Positions 47,456-55,857 are shown, numbered from the stretch's first letter. The stretch: 64,000 nt of DNA from Pseudomonas mucoides (GCF_015461845.1 NZ_JACOPW010000002.1:124001-188000); one strand, 5' to 3'. The notes: generated by a model not told the origin, from the sequence alone. Made by a program: numbers and translations.

Positions 47456-47547
47456 ATGACCGCCGTAAAAGTTGCGTAACGAAACGGGACTTTCGAAAAA
47501 GTTCGTGCTTAATAGGAAAGGTCTTGTTCTCCAACGGATCAATCACT

Positions 47548-49129
47548 ATGTCAGCGGTACAAGGTCATTGGCGCGAAGTATCCGAGCAAACTTCGCCGGC
47601 GGCAACTTTTTTAAATACAGCAGTCAGCACTTCTAGCCAGTTGATTATCATTGTCGAACGCAAGGAAGACTGGGCCTCCTACTTTCCCAGTGAAGACATC
47701 GTCACCGCCCAGGAATACCTCGAAAAGGCCCACGACAACGGGCAAGGCAAACGGGTCCAGGTGATTAACCTGTGCCGCAGCTACAAGTACCTGGGGCACG
47801 GTTATTACTGCTCGCTGCTCGCTGCTGGCGGAAGCGCGGGGGCACAAGGTCATTCCGTCGGTGCGGACCATCAGCGAGCTGACCAAAAAGTCCTTGTATG
47901 GGTTGTCATTGGATGATTTGGAAAAGCCGCTGGAAAAAGCCCTTACGCATCATCTTTACAGCGACACCGAAGGCTTTACCCTGACCCTGTATTTCGGCAA
48001 GAGCAATATCGAACCCTTGCAGGACTTGGCGCGGCAGTTATTCGAAGTATTCCCCTGTCCGATCTTGTTAGTTGAGTTTCGTCGAACTAACGGTTGGCAC
48101 ATTGAAGGCATCAAGTCCGGTGCGCTGCATAAGTTGCGAGAAGATCAGGAAGATCAATTCGCCCACTCACTGGACAGTTTCAGTCGCAAGATCTGGCGAA
48201 TGCCACGCTCGCGACGTCTGGCCCGTTATGACCTGGCCATCCTCCACGATCCCCAAGAAGCATTGCCCCCATCCAACCCCAAGGCGCTGGATAATTTCAT
48301 ACGCGTCGGCAAGACCTTGGGCATCGATGTAGAGCTGATCGAGCGCAAAGACTACGCACGCATCGCCGAGTACGACGGCCTGCTGATCCGCGAGACCACC
48401 AGCGTCGATAACCACACCTACCGTTTTGCCAAGAAAGCCGAGAGCGAAGGGCTGGTCGTGATGGACGATCCGGCGTCGATCCTGCGCTGCACCAACAAGG
48501 TCTACCTGACCGACCTGCTCAAGAGCCATCAGCTCGGCATGCCGGCCACCGAAATTCTCTACAAGGAGCGACCGGAAGACTTCGAACGGGTCGGCGAGCG
48601 CCTGGGCTTTCCATTGGTACTGAAAATCCCCGACGGTTGTTTCTCTCGGGGCGTGATCAAGGTTGAAAGCCAACAGGCGTTGCTGGAAGCCACCGCCGAA
48701 CTGTTCGAACATTCGGTGCTGTTGCTGGCGCAGGAGTTCTTCTACACCGAGTACGACTGGCGCATCGGCGTACTGAATCGCAAACCGATCTTTGCCTGCC
48801 AATACTTCATGTCCAAGGGCCATTGGCAAATCTACAACCACAAGGCCAAGGGACAGGACATCAACGGCGAATGCCGCACACTGGCCGTCCACGAAGCCCC
48901 GCGAGCGGTGGTGGAACTGGCGGTGAAAACTGCCAACCTGATTGGCGACGGACTGTACGGCGTCGACCTCAAACAGTCCGGCGACAAAGTGGTGGTGATC
49001 GAGGTCAACGACAACCCGAACATGGACGCCGGCATCGAAGACGCCTATCTGCAAGACGATTTGTATTCGTTGGTGCTGGAAGAGTTCGTCCGCCGGCTCG
49101 AGCTCAAGCGTCGCGGCCAGGCCTGGTGA
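47548..49129 (+). pseudogene. RimK-like ATP-grasp ligase, split by a 7-bp duplication
   Basis: Two overlapping frames encode one protein. The first (47548-47916) gives an N-terminal RLAN-type domain (LIIIVERKEDWASYFPSEDI) through GHGYYCSLLA and then nonsense; the second continues with EARGHKVIPSVRTISELT and runs to 49129 through the ATP-grasp domain (LRCTNKVYLTDLL, FPLVLKIPDGCFSRGVIKV, VVVIEVNDNPNMDAGIED). Removing one of two copies of TGCTCGC at 47809-47822 restores a single 524-residue frame, the usual length. In family terms it would join amino acids by ATP-dependent amide bonds. The gene is disrupted as given, unless this is a sequencing error. Confidence 0.88.
47809..47822 (+). repeat. 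7-bp tandem duplication causing the frameshift
   Basis: TGCTCGC occurs twice in direct succession and is followed by a further partial copy TGCT. Seven extra bases shift the frame by one. The arrangement is typical of slipped-strand mispairing. Confidence 0.85.
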
Positions 49130-49136
49130 TCGCTCG

Positions 49137-50060
49137 ATGATCAAGAGCTTTCAACTTTCCCACGGCGTCCTGCAATCAGTCGAACGGCTGGATGCCGAAG
49201 TGATGCTGTTCAGCAACCCGGACGCCGCCGAGCGCGATCTGCTGCACAGCCATTTCAAACTCGATGAACACGCGCTGGCTTCGGCCCTCGACCCGGACGA
49301 GGTGTCGCGCATCGAGTTTCATCCCGACAATCTGTTCCTGATCTGGAAGCGCCCGGAAAACTATTCCGGCGCCGACAGTCTGGCGTTTGAAGTGTCGTCC
49401 TGTGGGTTGTTGTTTTGCGAGCACCGGTTGCTGGTGATCGCCACCGACGACTCACCGCTGCACGGGCTCGGCACCCGGCAGCGGTTGAACACGCCGCTGG
49501 ATGTCTTGCTTGACCTGCTGTTCAACAACATCCATCACTATTTGGGTCACCTGAAGGTGATCAAACTGGTTGCCCGGGAGTTGCAGCAAAAATTCAACGC
49601 CTCGATGCAGAACCAGCACCTGATCCAGATGTTCAACCTCAGCGAGAGCCTCATCTATTACATCAACGCGATTCACAGCAACGGCGCGGTCCTGACGCGA
49701 CTGCGCAATCACGCGGCCAAGGAACACTTCAGCGCCGAAGCCGTCAGCCTGATCGACGACCTGATCATCGAAAACAACCAGTGCTACAAACAGGCGGAAA
49801 TCTACTCCACGGTGTTCTCCGGGCTGATCGACGCCCGGGGCAACCTGATGAACAACAGCATGAACAACCTGCTACGCAAACTGACGCTGATCAACGTGGT
49901 GTTTCTGCCGTTGAACCTGATCGCCAGCATTGGCGGCATGTCCGAGTTCAGCATGATGACCGCGGGCACGCCGTGGTGGGTGTCGTATCCGTTGTTTCTG
50001 AGCGCGATGATGCTGGGGGCGGGGGTGATGGTGTTGGGGCTCAGGCGGTTGGCTAAGTGA
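49137..50060 (+). CDS. CorA/ZntB-like membrane protein without the GMN motif
   Basis: A 307-residue protein with a large soluble N-terminal part, a long helix (about 140-250) and two C-terminal membrane helices (LINVVFLPLNLIASIGG and PLFLSAMMLGAGVMVLGL). It fits the CorA/ZntB magnesium/zinc transporter family, but the diagnostic GMN after the first helix reads GGMSEF. It starts seven bases after the RimK-like stop and so is co-transcribed with it. Transport of a cation or of a different small solute is possible; the altered filter argues against simple magnesium uptake. Confidence 0.82.
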   Translation: MIKSFQLSHGVLQSVERLDAEVMLFSNPDAAERDLLHSHFKLDEHALASALDPDEVSRIEFHPDNLFLIWKRPENYSGADSLAFEVSSCGLLFCEHRLLVIATDDSPLHGLGTRQRLNTPLDVLLDLLFNNIHHYLGHLKVIKLVARELQQKFNASMQNQHLIQMFNLSESLIYYINAIHSNGAVLTRLRNHAAKEHFSAEAVSLIDDLIIENNQCYKQAEIYSTVFSGLIDARGNLMNNSMNNLLRKLTLINVVFLPLNLIASIGGMSEFSMMTAGTPWWVSYPLFLSAMMLGAGVMVLGLRRLAK

Positions 50061-50078
50061 ATGGGGTGGCAGATCAAC

Positions 50079-50177
50079 CGCTATCGCGAGCAGGCTCGCT
50101 CCTGCACTGGATCTTCATCTGGCACAGATTGTGTGTATGACAAGAATCATCTGTAGGCGTGAGCCTGCTCGCGCTAG
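50079..50177. repeat. Inverted pair of REP elements
   Basis: CTATCGCGAGCAGGCTCGCT faces GGCGTGAGCCTGCTCGCGCT. Same family as 2112. It forms the first part of the 330-bp gap between the CorA-like gene and the dehydratase. Confidence 0.82.
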
Positions 50178-50240
50178 CTATCTTCAAACTGATGACAGTT
50201 GACCATTGACTTGCCATCCGCCCACGGCTAATTTCCAGCC

Positions 50241-50306
50241 ATGACTTCCACCGTATTGCGCTGCCAGCCAAGCATTATTACCGCCATTCCTTATCTGGCG
50301 GGCTAG
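50241..50306 (+). CDS. Putative leader peptide of the threonine dehydratase gene
   Basis: A 21-codon frame starting ATG ACT TCC and ending TAG at 50304-50306. Codons 12, 13 and 16 are Ile (ATT), with Thr, Val and Leu codons around them (PSIITAIPYLAG). Its ribosome-binding site is weak. It sits directly upstream of a terminator and its last codons contain GGCGGG, which can pair with the terminator's CCCGCC. This is the layout of a branched-chain amino-acid attenuator leader. Confidence 0.6.
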   Translation: MTSTVLRCQPSIITAIPYLAG

Positions 50307-50348
50307 CTCACGACTGCAGCACCCAACCCGCCCTAGAGGCGGGTTTTT
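50297..50348 (+). promoter_or_regulatory. Transcription attenuator: antiterminator and terminator
   Basis: The terminator is AACCCGCC-CTAGA-GGCGGGTT followed by TTT (50325-50348), a perfect eight-base stem. GGCGGG at 50297-50302, inside the leader's last codons, is the same as the 3' arm and can pair with the same CCCGCC to form an antiterminator. A ribosome held at the Ile codons (50274-50288) would leave 50297-50302 free, while one reaching the stop codon would cover it. The dehydratase start is 42 bases downstream. Confidence 0.65.
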
Positions 50349-50390
50349 ACTTTCTGTCTCCAGGGCCCCGAACACAGCCAGGAGACGACC

Positions 50391-51404
50391 ATGACCAGCA
50401 CGCTCGCCCAGCAGACCTTGCTTGAGCATTACGTAAAAAAGATCCTCGCCGCGCCGGTGTATGAACTGGCGGTGCGCACGCCGTTGCAAGCGGCGCCGGC
50501 GCTCTCCGAGGCGTTGGGTAATCAGGTGCTGCTCAAGCGCGAGGACCTGCAACCGACCTTTTCCTTCAAGATTCGCGGTGCCTACAACAAGTTGGTGCAG
50601 CTTAGTGATGAGCAAAAGGCACGCGGCGTGATCACCGCGTCAGCAGGCAATCATGCCCAAGGCGTGGCGCTGGCGGCGAAAACCTTGGGGATTGTCGCGA
50701 CCATCGTCATGCCGCTTACTACGCCGGAACTGAAAGTGCTCGGGGTTCGAAGTCGCGGGGCGGAGGCGGTGCTGTACGGCGAGAGTTTTCCGTTCGCCCT
50801 CGACTATGCGCTGAACCTGGCCGAACAAACCGGTCGCACCTTTGTATCGCCCTTCGACGACCCGGACGTGATTGCCGGGCAGGGCACCGTGGCGATGGAG
50901 ATCCTGCGTCAGCATCAAGGCCCGATCGACGCGATCTTTGTGCCGGTAGGCGGTGGAGGTTTGATTGCCGGTATCGCCGCATACGTCAAATACCTGCGAC
51001 CTGAAGTGCGCATCATCGGCGTCGAGTCAGAACATTCGGCGTGTTTGGCGGCAGCGCTGCAGGCGCACGAACGGGTTGTGCTGCCGAGCGTCGGCACTTT
51101 CGCCGATGGCGTGGCGGTGGCGCAGATCGGCGCTTATGGCTTCGAAGTGTGCCGGTTTTGCGTCGATGACGTGTTGACGGTCAGCAATGACGAACTGTGC
51201 GCCGCGATCAAGAACATCTACGACGATACCCGCTCGATCACCGAACCGTCGGGTGCGCTGGCCGTGGCCGGAATCAAAAAGTATGTCGCGCAAACCGGTG
51301 CCCGTGGCCAGACACTGGTGGCCATCGACTCGGGGGCCAACATCAACTTTGACAGTTTGCGCCACGTGGCCGAGCGCGCCGCCATCAGCGGCGTCCCAGC
51401 GTGA
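50391..51404 (+). CDS. Threonine dehydratase (catalytic domain only)
   Basis: A 337-residue PLP enzyme converting threonine to 2-oxobutyrate and ammonia, the first step towards isoleucine. The PLP lysine is Lys60 in PTFSFKIRGAYNK, the phosphate loop is FVPVGGGGLIAGI and TASAGNHAQGVALAA binds substrate. It ends at NFDSLRHVAERAAISG, which is where the regulatory ACT-like region begins in full-length IlvA (about 500 residues), so that domain is absent. TdcB-like catabolic enzymes have this length too, but the linker tail is IlvA-like. GGAG lies before the ATG. Confidence 0.88.
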   Translation: MTSTLAQQTLLEHYVKKILAAPVYELAVRTPLQAAPALSEALGNQVLLKREDLQPTFSFKIRGAYNKLVQLSDEQKARGVITASAGNHAQGVALAAKTLGIVATIVMPLTTPELKVLGVRSRGAEAVLYGESFPFALDYALNLAEQTGRTFVSPFDDPDVIAGQGTVAMEILRQHQGPIDAIFVPVGGGGLIAGIAAYVKYLRPEVRIIGVESEHSACLAAALQAHERVVLPSVGTFADGVAVAQIGAYGFEVCRFCVDDVLTVSNDELCAAIKNIYDDTRSITEPSGALAVAGIKKYVAQTGARGQTLVAIDSGANINFDSLRHVAERAAISGVPA

Positions 51405-51416
51405 GGCAGGAAGGGG

Positions 51417-51899
51417 TTACTCCTGAACGGCTTTCTCGACCTTGCTCGACGCTGACCAGATCCGGTAGCGCACTTCGATGTCTTTTGGCACGTACAGCAC
51501 GATCGGCAGCTTGCTGTTGTAACGCAGCAAGAAGCCGTCGCCGACCACCGGTACGAAGTCTTTTTTACTCTTGCTATCCGGGCAGGCCATCAGCGTGCTC
51601 ATCGGGCCGATGACTTTATCCAGTCGGTAGAACGGGTAGCCCCAACCCTCGAGGTTTTTCTCCTCAAGCATCCCACCCAGACGCTGGCGATTGCAGTCCA
51701 CGGTCAGGGTTTTACCGGCGAGGATTTCGACTTGAAAGTCGTCTTCTTTCGTTTGCGGGGCAAGATGAATGACCTGGCGGGTAAAACCGCTTTCAGGCTT
51801 GGGGAAAGGGGCGACGGTTTCGAGCGTTGCAGCATTGGCGATGGTCGACAGCCCGGCAACCATTAGTCCGACAGTCGTAGTAAAGGTCAAAGAACCCAT
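51417..51899 (-). CDS. eco: Ecotin, periplasmic serine-protease inhibitor
   Basis: A 160-residue protein with signal peptide (cut near ANA|ATL). It matches ecotin throughout: [18 protein letters not shown], the disulfide-bonded loop [12 protein letters not shown] and [19 protein letters not shown], whose Met in TLMAC is the P1 residue, and [20 protein letters not shown]. It forms dimers that inhibit trypsin-fold proteases of hosts and predators. AGGAGG lies before ATG 51899; a longer frame to 52001 has no such site. It converges with the dehydratase. Confidence 0.93.
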   Translation of the reverse strand: MGSLTFTTTVGLMVAGLSTIANAATLETVAPFPKPESGFTRQVIHLAPQTKEDDFQVEILAGKTLTVDCNRQRLGGMLEEKNLEGWGYPFYRLDKVIGPMSTLMACPDSKSKKDFVPVVGDGFLLRYNSKLPIVLYVPKDIEVRYRIWSASSKVEKAVQE

Positions 51900-52183
51900 G
51901 ATGCCTCCTTGCGTGTATTCAATTCGTGGCGCCATTCTTACTGTGCTCAGGCCCCAATGCAAACCCGGCGCTGTCAGACCGTAATTTGCAACGCCTTTCA
52001 CGTCCCTTCATGCAAATTGCACGGTGGTTTCATTAAGTCTTGCGGCTAAATCATTGATTTGCCGATGAACTGCACGGCGAAATTCAAGGCATGTTTTATG
52101 CTTCAGTTGTTCTTAATCTGGCCGGGACTGCACACGAGCCAGCGTCGATTGTTGATTGGCTGTCTCACAAAGGAGGGGTCGCC

Positions 52184-52447
52184 ATGTTTCTTTCTGCCTT
52201 GGAACTTCGCAACATCATCGAAAACAGGTTTTTGCCCAAGCGTTGCGAATGCACGCTGTCCCCGGATTTGTTGATGACGATAAAAGTGTACGCGGACGAT
52301 CAGACCGATCGGCTGGATCTGCACGTGACCGGGATTGATGCCTCGGCGCTCAATGGTTGTCGGGAAATCAACGAATTAATCGACGAGCTGCGCGCCCGGC
52401 AACATCCTGAGGTCATTTCTCCACGCCGGGCGACAAGGGCGCTTTAA
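52184..52447 (+). CDS. DUF1652 protein
   Basis: An 87-residue protein of the Pseudomonas-typical DUF1652 family (LELRNIIENRFLPKRCECTL, LDLHVTGIDASALNGCREI). AAAGGAGG is a perfect ribosome-binding site before ATG 52184, which settles the start against the longer frame at 52091. Function unknown. It overlaps the stop of the converging gene by four bases. Confidence 0.82.
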   Translation: MFLSALELRNIIENRFLPKRCECTLSPDLLMTIKVYADDQTDRLDLHVTGIDASALNGCREINELIDELRARQHPEVISPRRATRAL

Positions 52448-52839
52448 CGCACCGTTTCGAGTTCCACCGACAGGCGCCGGGTCTGAAGAAAACCCAGGCC
52501 TAGCGCCAGCTCCACCAGGACCGCCAGCAAAATACCCGGCCCGGTATGGCCGTTGAGCCATTCGCCGAAACCCAGTGCCGCCAGACCGAAACAGCCGACC
52601 ATAAAGCCGCTGCTTAATGCGCTTCGGATGACCGAGGGTGGCTCGTTTCGAACCCAATAAAAAATCAACCCCAACGCCGCGAACACCACCGCGATGCGTC
52701 GCGAAACAACGCCTGTCGCCGAGGAGTATTCAATACCCCAAATCGCCAGCAGCCAATCCGGCATCAAACCCCAGACCAGCGCCAGCACCAGACACAGGGC
52801 GGCGGTGAATATCGATAACGTACGAAACGAAAACTGCAT
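52444..52839 (-). CDS. Small membrane protein of unknown function
   Basis: A 131-residue protein with four membrane helices (SIFTAALCLVLALVWGLM, RIAVVFAALGLIFYWV, GFMVGCFGLAALGF, ILLAVLVELALGLGFL). It is similar in layout to small DUF4345-like proteins, but this is uncertain. Its stop overlaps that of DUF1652 tail to tail. Confidence 0.6.
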   Translation of the reverse strand: MQFSFRTLSIFTAALCLVLALVWGLMPDWLLAIWGIEYSSATGVVSRRIAVVFAALGLIFYWVRNEPPSVIRSALSSGFMVGCFGLAALGFGEWLNGHTGPGILLAVLVELALGLGFLQTRRLSVELETVR

Positions 52840-52929
52840 AGCGAATCCTTGCGGCAGTGAGGGAGGCGCTAAAGCATAACGCCAGAACCCTCACAGTAAA
52901 ACCGCTTGGTTTCGAATCAGACCTTTCCG

Positions 52930-53193
52930 TCAGTTTTGCAAACTGCACGCGTCGGAAAGTTTCCTGTAGCTGATTTCTTCAGGTTTGCCCGACGTATCGA
53001 TGTACTTCATGTCGGCGGTAATCACTTTGCATTCATTGGTCGTCGGCTCTGTCAGCGCCACAACTTTATCCACGTTGAGCGGCATCCCATAGTGATAAGG
53101 CACAGGTTTGGAAGAGGTGTCATTGGCCTGGGCAAGCCCGGCAAACGCGGTGCAGGCGAGGGCGGAGGCAAGGAGCAGCATGCGAGTGTTCAT
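52930..53193 (-). CDS. DUF2790 periplasmic protein
   Basis: An 87-residue protein with signal peptide MNTRMLLLASALACTAFAG and a mature DUF2790 domain (PVPYHYGMPLNVDKVVALTE, MKYIDTSGKPEEISYRKLSDAC). The family is Pseudomonas-restricted and many members rise under copper or envelope stress in other strains; function is unknown. Confidence 0.85.
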   Translation of the reverse strand: MNTRMLLLASALACTAFAGLAQANDTSSKPVPYHYGMPLNVDKVVALTEPTTNECKVITADMKYIDTSGKPEEISYRKLSDACSLQN

Positions 53194-53698
53194 GTGACGA
53201 TCTCCAGTGCGGACGGAAAATCAGTTCGACGATCAACGTCAAACCTGCCGCACTGGGCATCAGAGGAGTCTGAGGGCGTGCGGTCCAGTGAAGTTTTGGA
53301 CCGCGGGGTTAAGCAATGGTTAACCCGCCTGAACGCCGCCTGTCGCGAGGGGCGGTGTCTGACGGATGTTTCGTTAGGAAAGTGGTTACGGAGTCCTCGG
53401 CTGGGTCCTACAGCGCTAGACGCCTTATCGACTTTCGCCTGCTGGGGGGAGCGATTACTGTTTGGGCTCGCTGCAAAATCAGCGATCGGGTTTGGTCACC
53501 TGATGCCATCACACATATGTGTGCCATCATTCGCGCTGCGGACATCCAAGTCCTCGTAGTGTGTTGCAATGGCGGCTGTGTGCTGGACGCCCTCGGGCGA
53601 ACCGATTTGATGGTATCGGTTGACCAAGCCTGTACACAGCCGCCTCCCATCGTTTGGTCACGGTGCTGGCGTTACTTATTAACCATCGAGTAATTACT
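53194..53698. other. Gene-free region before a small ORF
   Basis: About 505 bases. Frames on both strands (for example 53316-53693 plus) have no ribosome-binding site and Cys/Trp-rich, non-protein-like composition. A short dyad GGGTTAA-GCAATGG-TTAACCC lies at about 53305-53325. I see nothing else; composition begins to shift to A+T here, the left edge of the accessory segment. Confidence 0.45.
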
Positions 53699-53995
53699 AT
53701 GCCAACGTTCAAACCGTTTCCAGATCGCTATCGTCCACTCAACAGCGGCGTTACCGATTCGAGTCCTTTGCTGATCGACACCGAAGCCAACCCCCAAGAC
53801 ATATTCGAAGCCGGGTTACAGCGCGTACGAGCCTCTACCCAGCTACTTGAAACGCTTCATTGCCTATGTTTCAAGCACAGCGATGTTCAAGATATTCCGC
53901 ACATTACTCACGCGCTCTACTTGCTGACCCAGGACGGGTTTGACCTGTTAGCGGTTGCGCAGCAGCGGATGATGGGGTGGAAGGCGCCGGTCTGA
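53699..53995 (+). CDS. Hypothetical protein of 98 residues
   Basis: It starts MPTFKPFPDRYRPLNSG and has a helical C-terminal part (DIFEAGLQRVRASTQLLETL, ALYLLTQDGFDLLAVAQQRM). This resembles the short DUF3077/DUF6124-type Pseudomonas proteins, at low confidence. The start region has no strong ribosome-binding site. A hairpin follows. Confidence 0.5.
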   Translation: MPTFKPFPDRYRPLNSGVTDSSPLLIDTEANPQDIFEAGLQRVRASTQLLETLHCLCFKHSDVQDIPHITHALYLLTQDGFDLLAVAQQRMMGWKAPV

Positions 53996-54010
53996 CGCTG
54001 TCTCACATTG

Positions 54011-54044
54011 AACAGGCCGATCTCTTAGGAGGCTTGGCCTGTTT
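54011..54044 (+). terminator. Terminator-like hairpin after the 98-residue protein gene
   Basis: AACAGGCC pairs with GGCCTGTT across a 17-base loop, followed by a short T-run. It lies 15 bases after the stop. Confidence 0.5.
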
Positions 54045-54130
54045 AGGAAAAAAAGGCGCTCTGAATCCAGTGGCCGAAAGAAGTTAGATACACGAGATAT
54101 CCTCTCGCTTCTACAAAGTAGAAGTGAAAC

Positions 54131-54442
54131 TCAGTACCCAAGCTTGTCTGGGTAAAATGACAGTGGCGGATGTGTGCTTTTCCACTTCTCCGCAAATATC
54201 TTAGCTTCCGCAATTTGTTCAGGATTCATTTTTGCCGCGATTTCAGGCAAAACCACGTCTACATATGTTTTAACATTCCCGCCACCATCAAATTCTGAGA
54301 CTAGTGATGTCAGTGCGTACCCTTTAACAAAATCGAGTGGGACGTCGTAAAGTGATGGCGCGTGTGCCAAGTAAGCTTCATAGGGATTTCCAGCAGTTTC
54401 GACTGCGTACCTTAAAGCGTGCGTGAGAAATACTACGCAACG
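54131..54442 (-). pseudogene. In-frame duplicated C-terminal fragment of the Sel1 protein
   Basis: Directly after the TAA of the Sel1 gene, the same frame continues through ALRYAVETAGNPYEAYLAHAP to VPLDFVKGYALTSLVSEFDGGGNV and THPPLSFYPDKLGY. This parallels the last 95 residues of the Sel1 protein (IDLVKGFALVSLLKELDGGG, THPPLSFYPEKLGL) with many substitutions. It has no start codon of its own at the homologous beginning and so is a remnant of an older tandem copy. Confidence 0.8.
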
Positions 54443-55414
54443 TTACAGGCCTAGTTTTTCTGGGTAGAAAGAAAGTGGTGGGTGCGTAGCTTTCCATTTT
54501 TTTGCAAAATCATTGGCTTCGAGTATTTGTTCAGGTGTCATTTTTTTCGCAATAACAGGAAGCTTTCCTTCGACATAAACCTGAACGTTTCCACCACCGT
54601 CTAGCTCTTTCAATAACGATACCAAGGCAAACCCTTTTACCAGGTCAATAGGGTATCCGACTTTATCTGGGGTATGAGAAAGGTAAGCTCCGTAACTGCT
54701 CACCGCGTCTTGGTAACCAGTATTGGCAGCAACCTCAAGCCAGTGACGAACTCCCTCCATGTCACCGCGCTCATACAAAATAGAAATGTATTCAATCATG
54801 GCCTTAGGGAAACCGCCTTCGGCTGATGCTTTCAGCCATTTCTCTTCGGCTGACTTACGATTCCAAGGCAAGAAACTACCTTCGCCCTCGGAGTAACGAT
54901 TTGCCAATAGCCATTGTGCGGGCGCATATCCCGCTTCAGCTGATTTTTCTAGCCATGTCAAATCCGACTTTGCGTGATACATAATAGCCATTGCTTCGGC
55001 ATCACCTTTCAGTGCTCGAGGCTCCGCTGTTTTTATTAACAGCTCTAACCATGCACCAGCACTTTTACTTCCGGCTGGACATTTATTAGCTGTCGCACAC
55101 AGATCCCCTTCAGATGTGGCGAGTTTAAACATAGAGTAGTAATCGCCCTGGGCGGCCGAAGCTTCATACCATTTTTGGGCGTCGGCGGTCAGAAATTGCG
55201 TTTCTTTACGCAACTCCTCAGCTAAATAAAACTGAGCTTCTGCGTCTCCTGCTTCCGCTGCGATGCGTAATTCTGTTGCAGCAGCTTTGTACTGGTTGAA
55301 GAGGGTGATCCCGCGATCTTTAGCCGTTTGCTGCTCAGCCGTAAGTTCCGCGGATGCATGGGGGGCGAACACCAGTAATAAGAGTGCCGCAGAAAGAATT
55401 GAGTTACGCAGCAT
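54443..55414 (-). CDS. Exported Sel1-repeat protein (possible T6SS immunity protein)
   Basis: A 323-residue protein with signal peptide (cut near ASA|ELT) and Sel1-like repeats (AAEAGDAEAQFYLAEELRK, SAEAGYAPAQWLLANRYSEG, ASAEGGFPKAMIEYISILYE). ATG 55414 follows AAGGTGA; the longer frame to 55486 is not supported. In P. aeruginosa the immunity proteins of the phospholipase effector PldB are tandem Sel1-repeat proteins; here the gene lies at the far end of a VgrG-lipase operon, so immunity is a reasonable guess. Confidence 0.78.
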   Translation of the reverse strand: MLRNSILSAALLLLVFAPHASAELTAEQQTAKDRGITLFNQYKAAATELRIAAEAGDAEAQFYLAEELRKETQFLTADAQKWYEASAAQGDYYSMFKLATSEGDLCATANKCPAGSKSAGAWLELLIKTAEPRALKGDAEAMAIMYHAKSDLTWLEKSAEAGYAPAQWLLANRYSEGEGSFLPWNRKSAEEKWLKASAEGGFPKAMIEYISILYERGDMEGVRHWLEVAANTGYQDAVSSYGAYLSHTPDKVGYPIDLVKGFALVSLLKELDGGGNVQVYVEGKLPVIAKKMTPEQILEANDFAKKWKATHPPLSFYPEKLGL

Positions 55415-55430
55415 TTGCTTCACCTTAAGA

Positions 55431-55857
55431 TTACTTGATTGCACCGGTATACGTCGCTTTCCCGCCTGGTATGTAAGTCCTTCCATAGTATTGGGCGCGA
55501 CTACATGTACCGTCTAATCGGGAGCCTAACGAACTTACGTGCGTTTTGTATCGAGCACGCATCTCATCGTTTTGGTCACCAAAAAGTCGTTGGACTGCTT
55601 CCGACATAAAATTGTCCATTCTGAGTCTGTTTTCGCAGTAGCTTTGCTCCGCATTATTCGAAGCTTTCGTGCCAAATCGATTCATGCTCATGCATGCTTC
55701 TTCAAATTGTGCCTGTGCAAGTGGAAGGGTTCCTTGCGTCTTGGCCTGGTTCACGATCCAGCCTAGTATTCGCTCAACGGCTTGTTGTTGCAGTAAGTGA
55801 CACTGATCTTTCGTATAGGCTTTTTCAACGGGTTTGGATTCCTCAGCGAGATCCCAT
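55431..55857 (-). pseudogene. Tail of an unknown protein fused to the broken DUF2931 copy
   Basis: An open frame with no start at its beginning encodes a Cys-containing helical segment (KAYTKDQCHLLQQQAVERIL, EEACMSMNRFGTKASNN, SYCENRLRMDNFMSEAVQRL) ending TYTGAIK at 55431. Upstream it runs directly into the remnant of a DUF2931 gene in another frame, so its own 5' part has been lost. A GTG at 55754 could start a 107-residue product but has no clear ribosome-binding site. Function unknown. Confidence 0.6.

Noticed and set aside
47800..47920. Programmed ribosomal frameshift in the RimK-like gene
   Set aside because: No slippery heptamer or following pseudoknot was seen, and an exact 7-bp tandem duplication explains the shift more simply.
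2112..50177. Repeated palindromes considered as a possible CRISPR array
   Set aside because: The repeats are single or paired, far apart and between unrelated genes; there is no regular repeat-spacer series and no cas gene.
53316..53693. A 125-codon plus-strand ORF in the gap after DUF2790
   Set aside because: It has no Shine-Dalgarno, an odd Cys/Trp/Arg-rich composition and no family resemblance.
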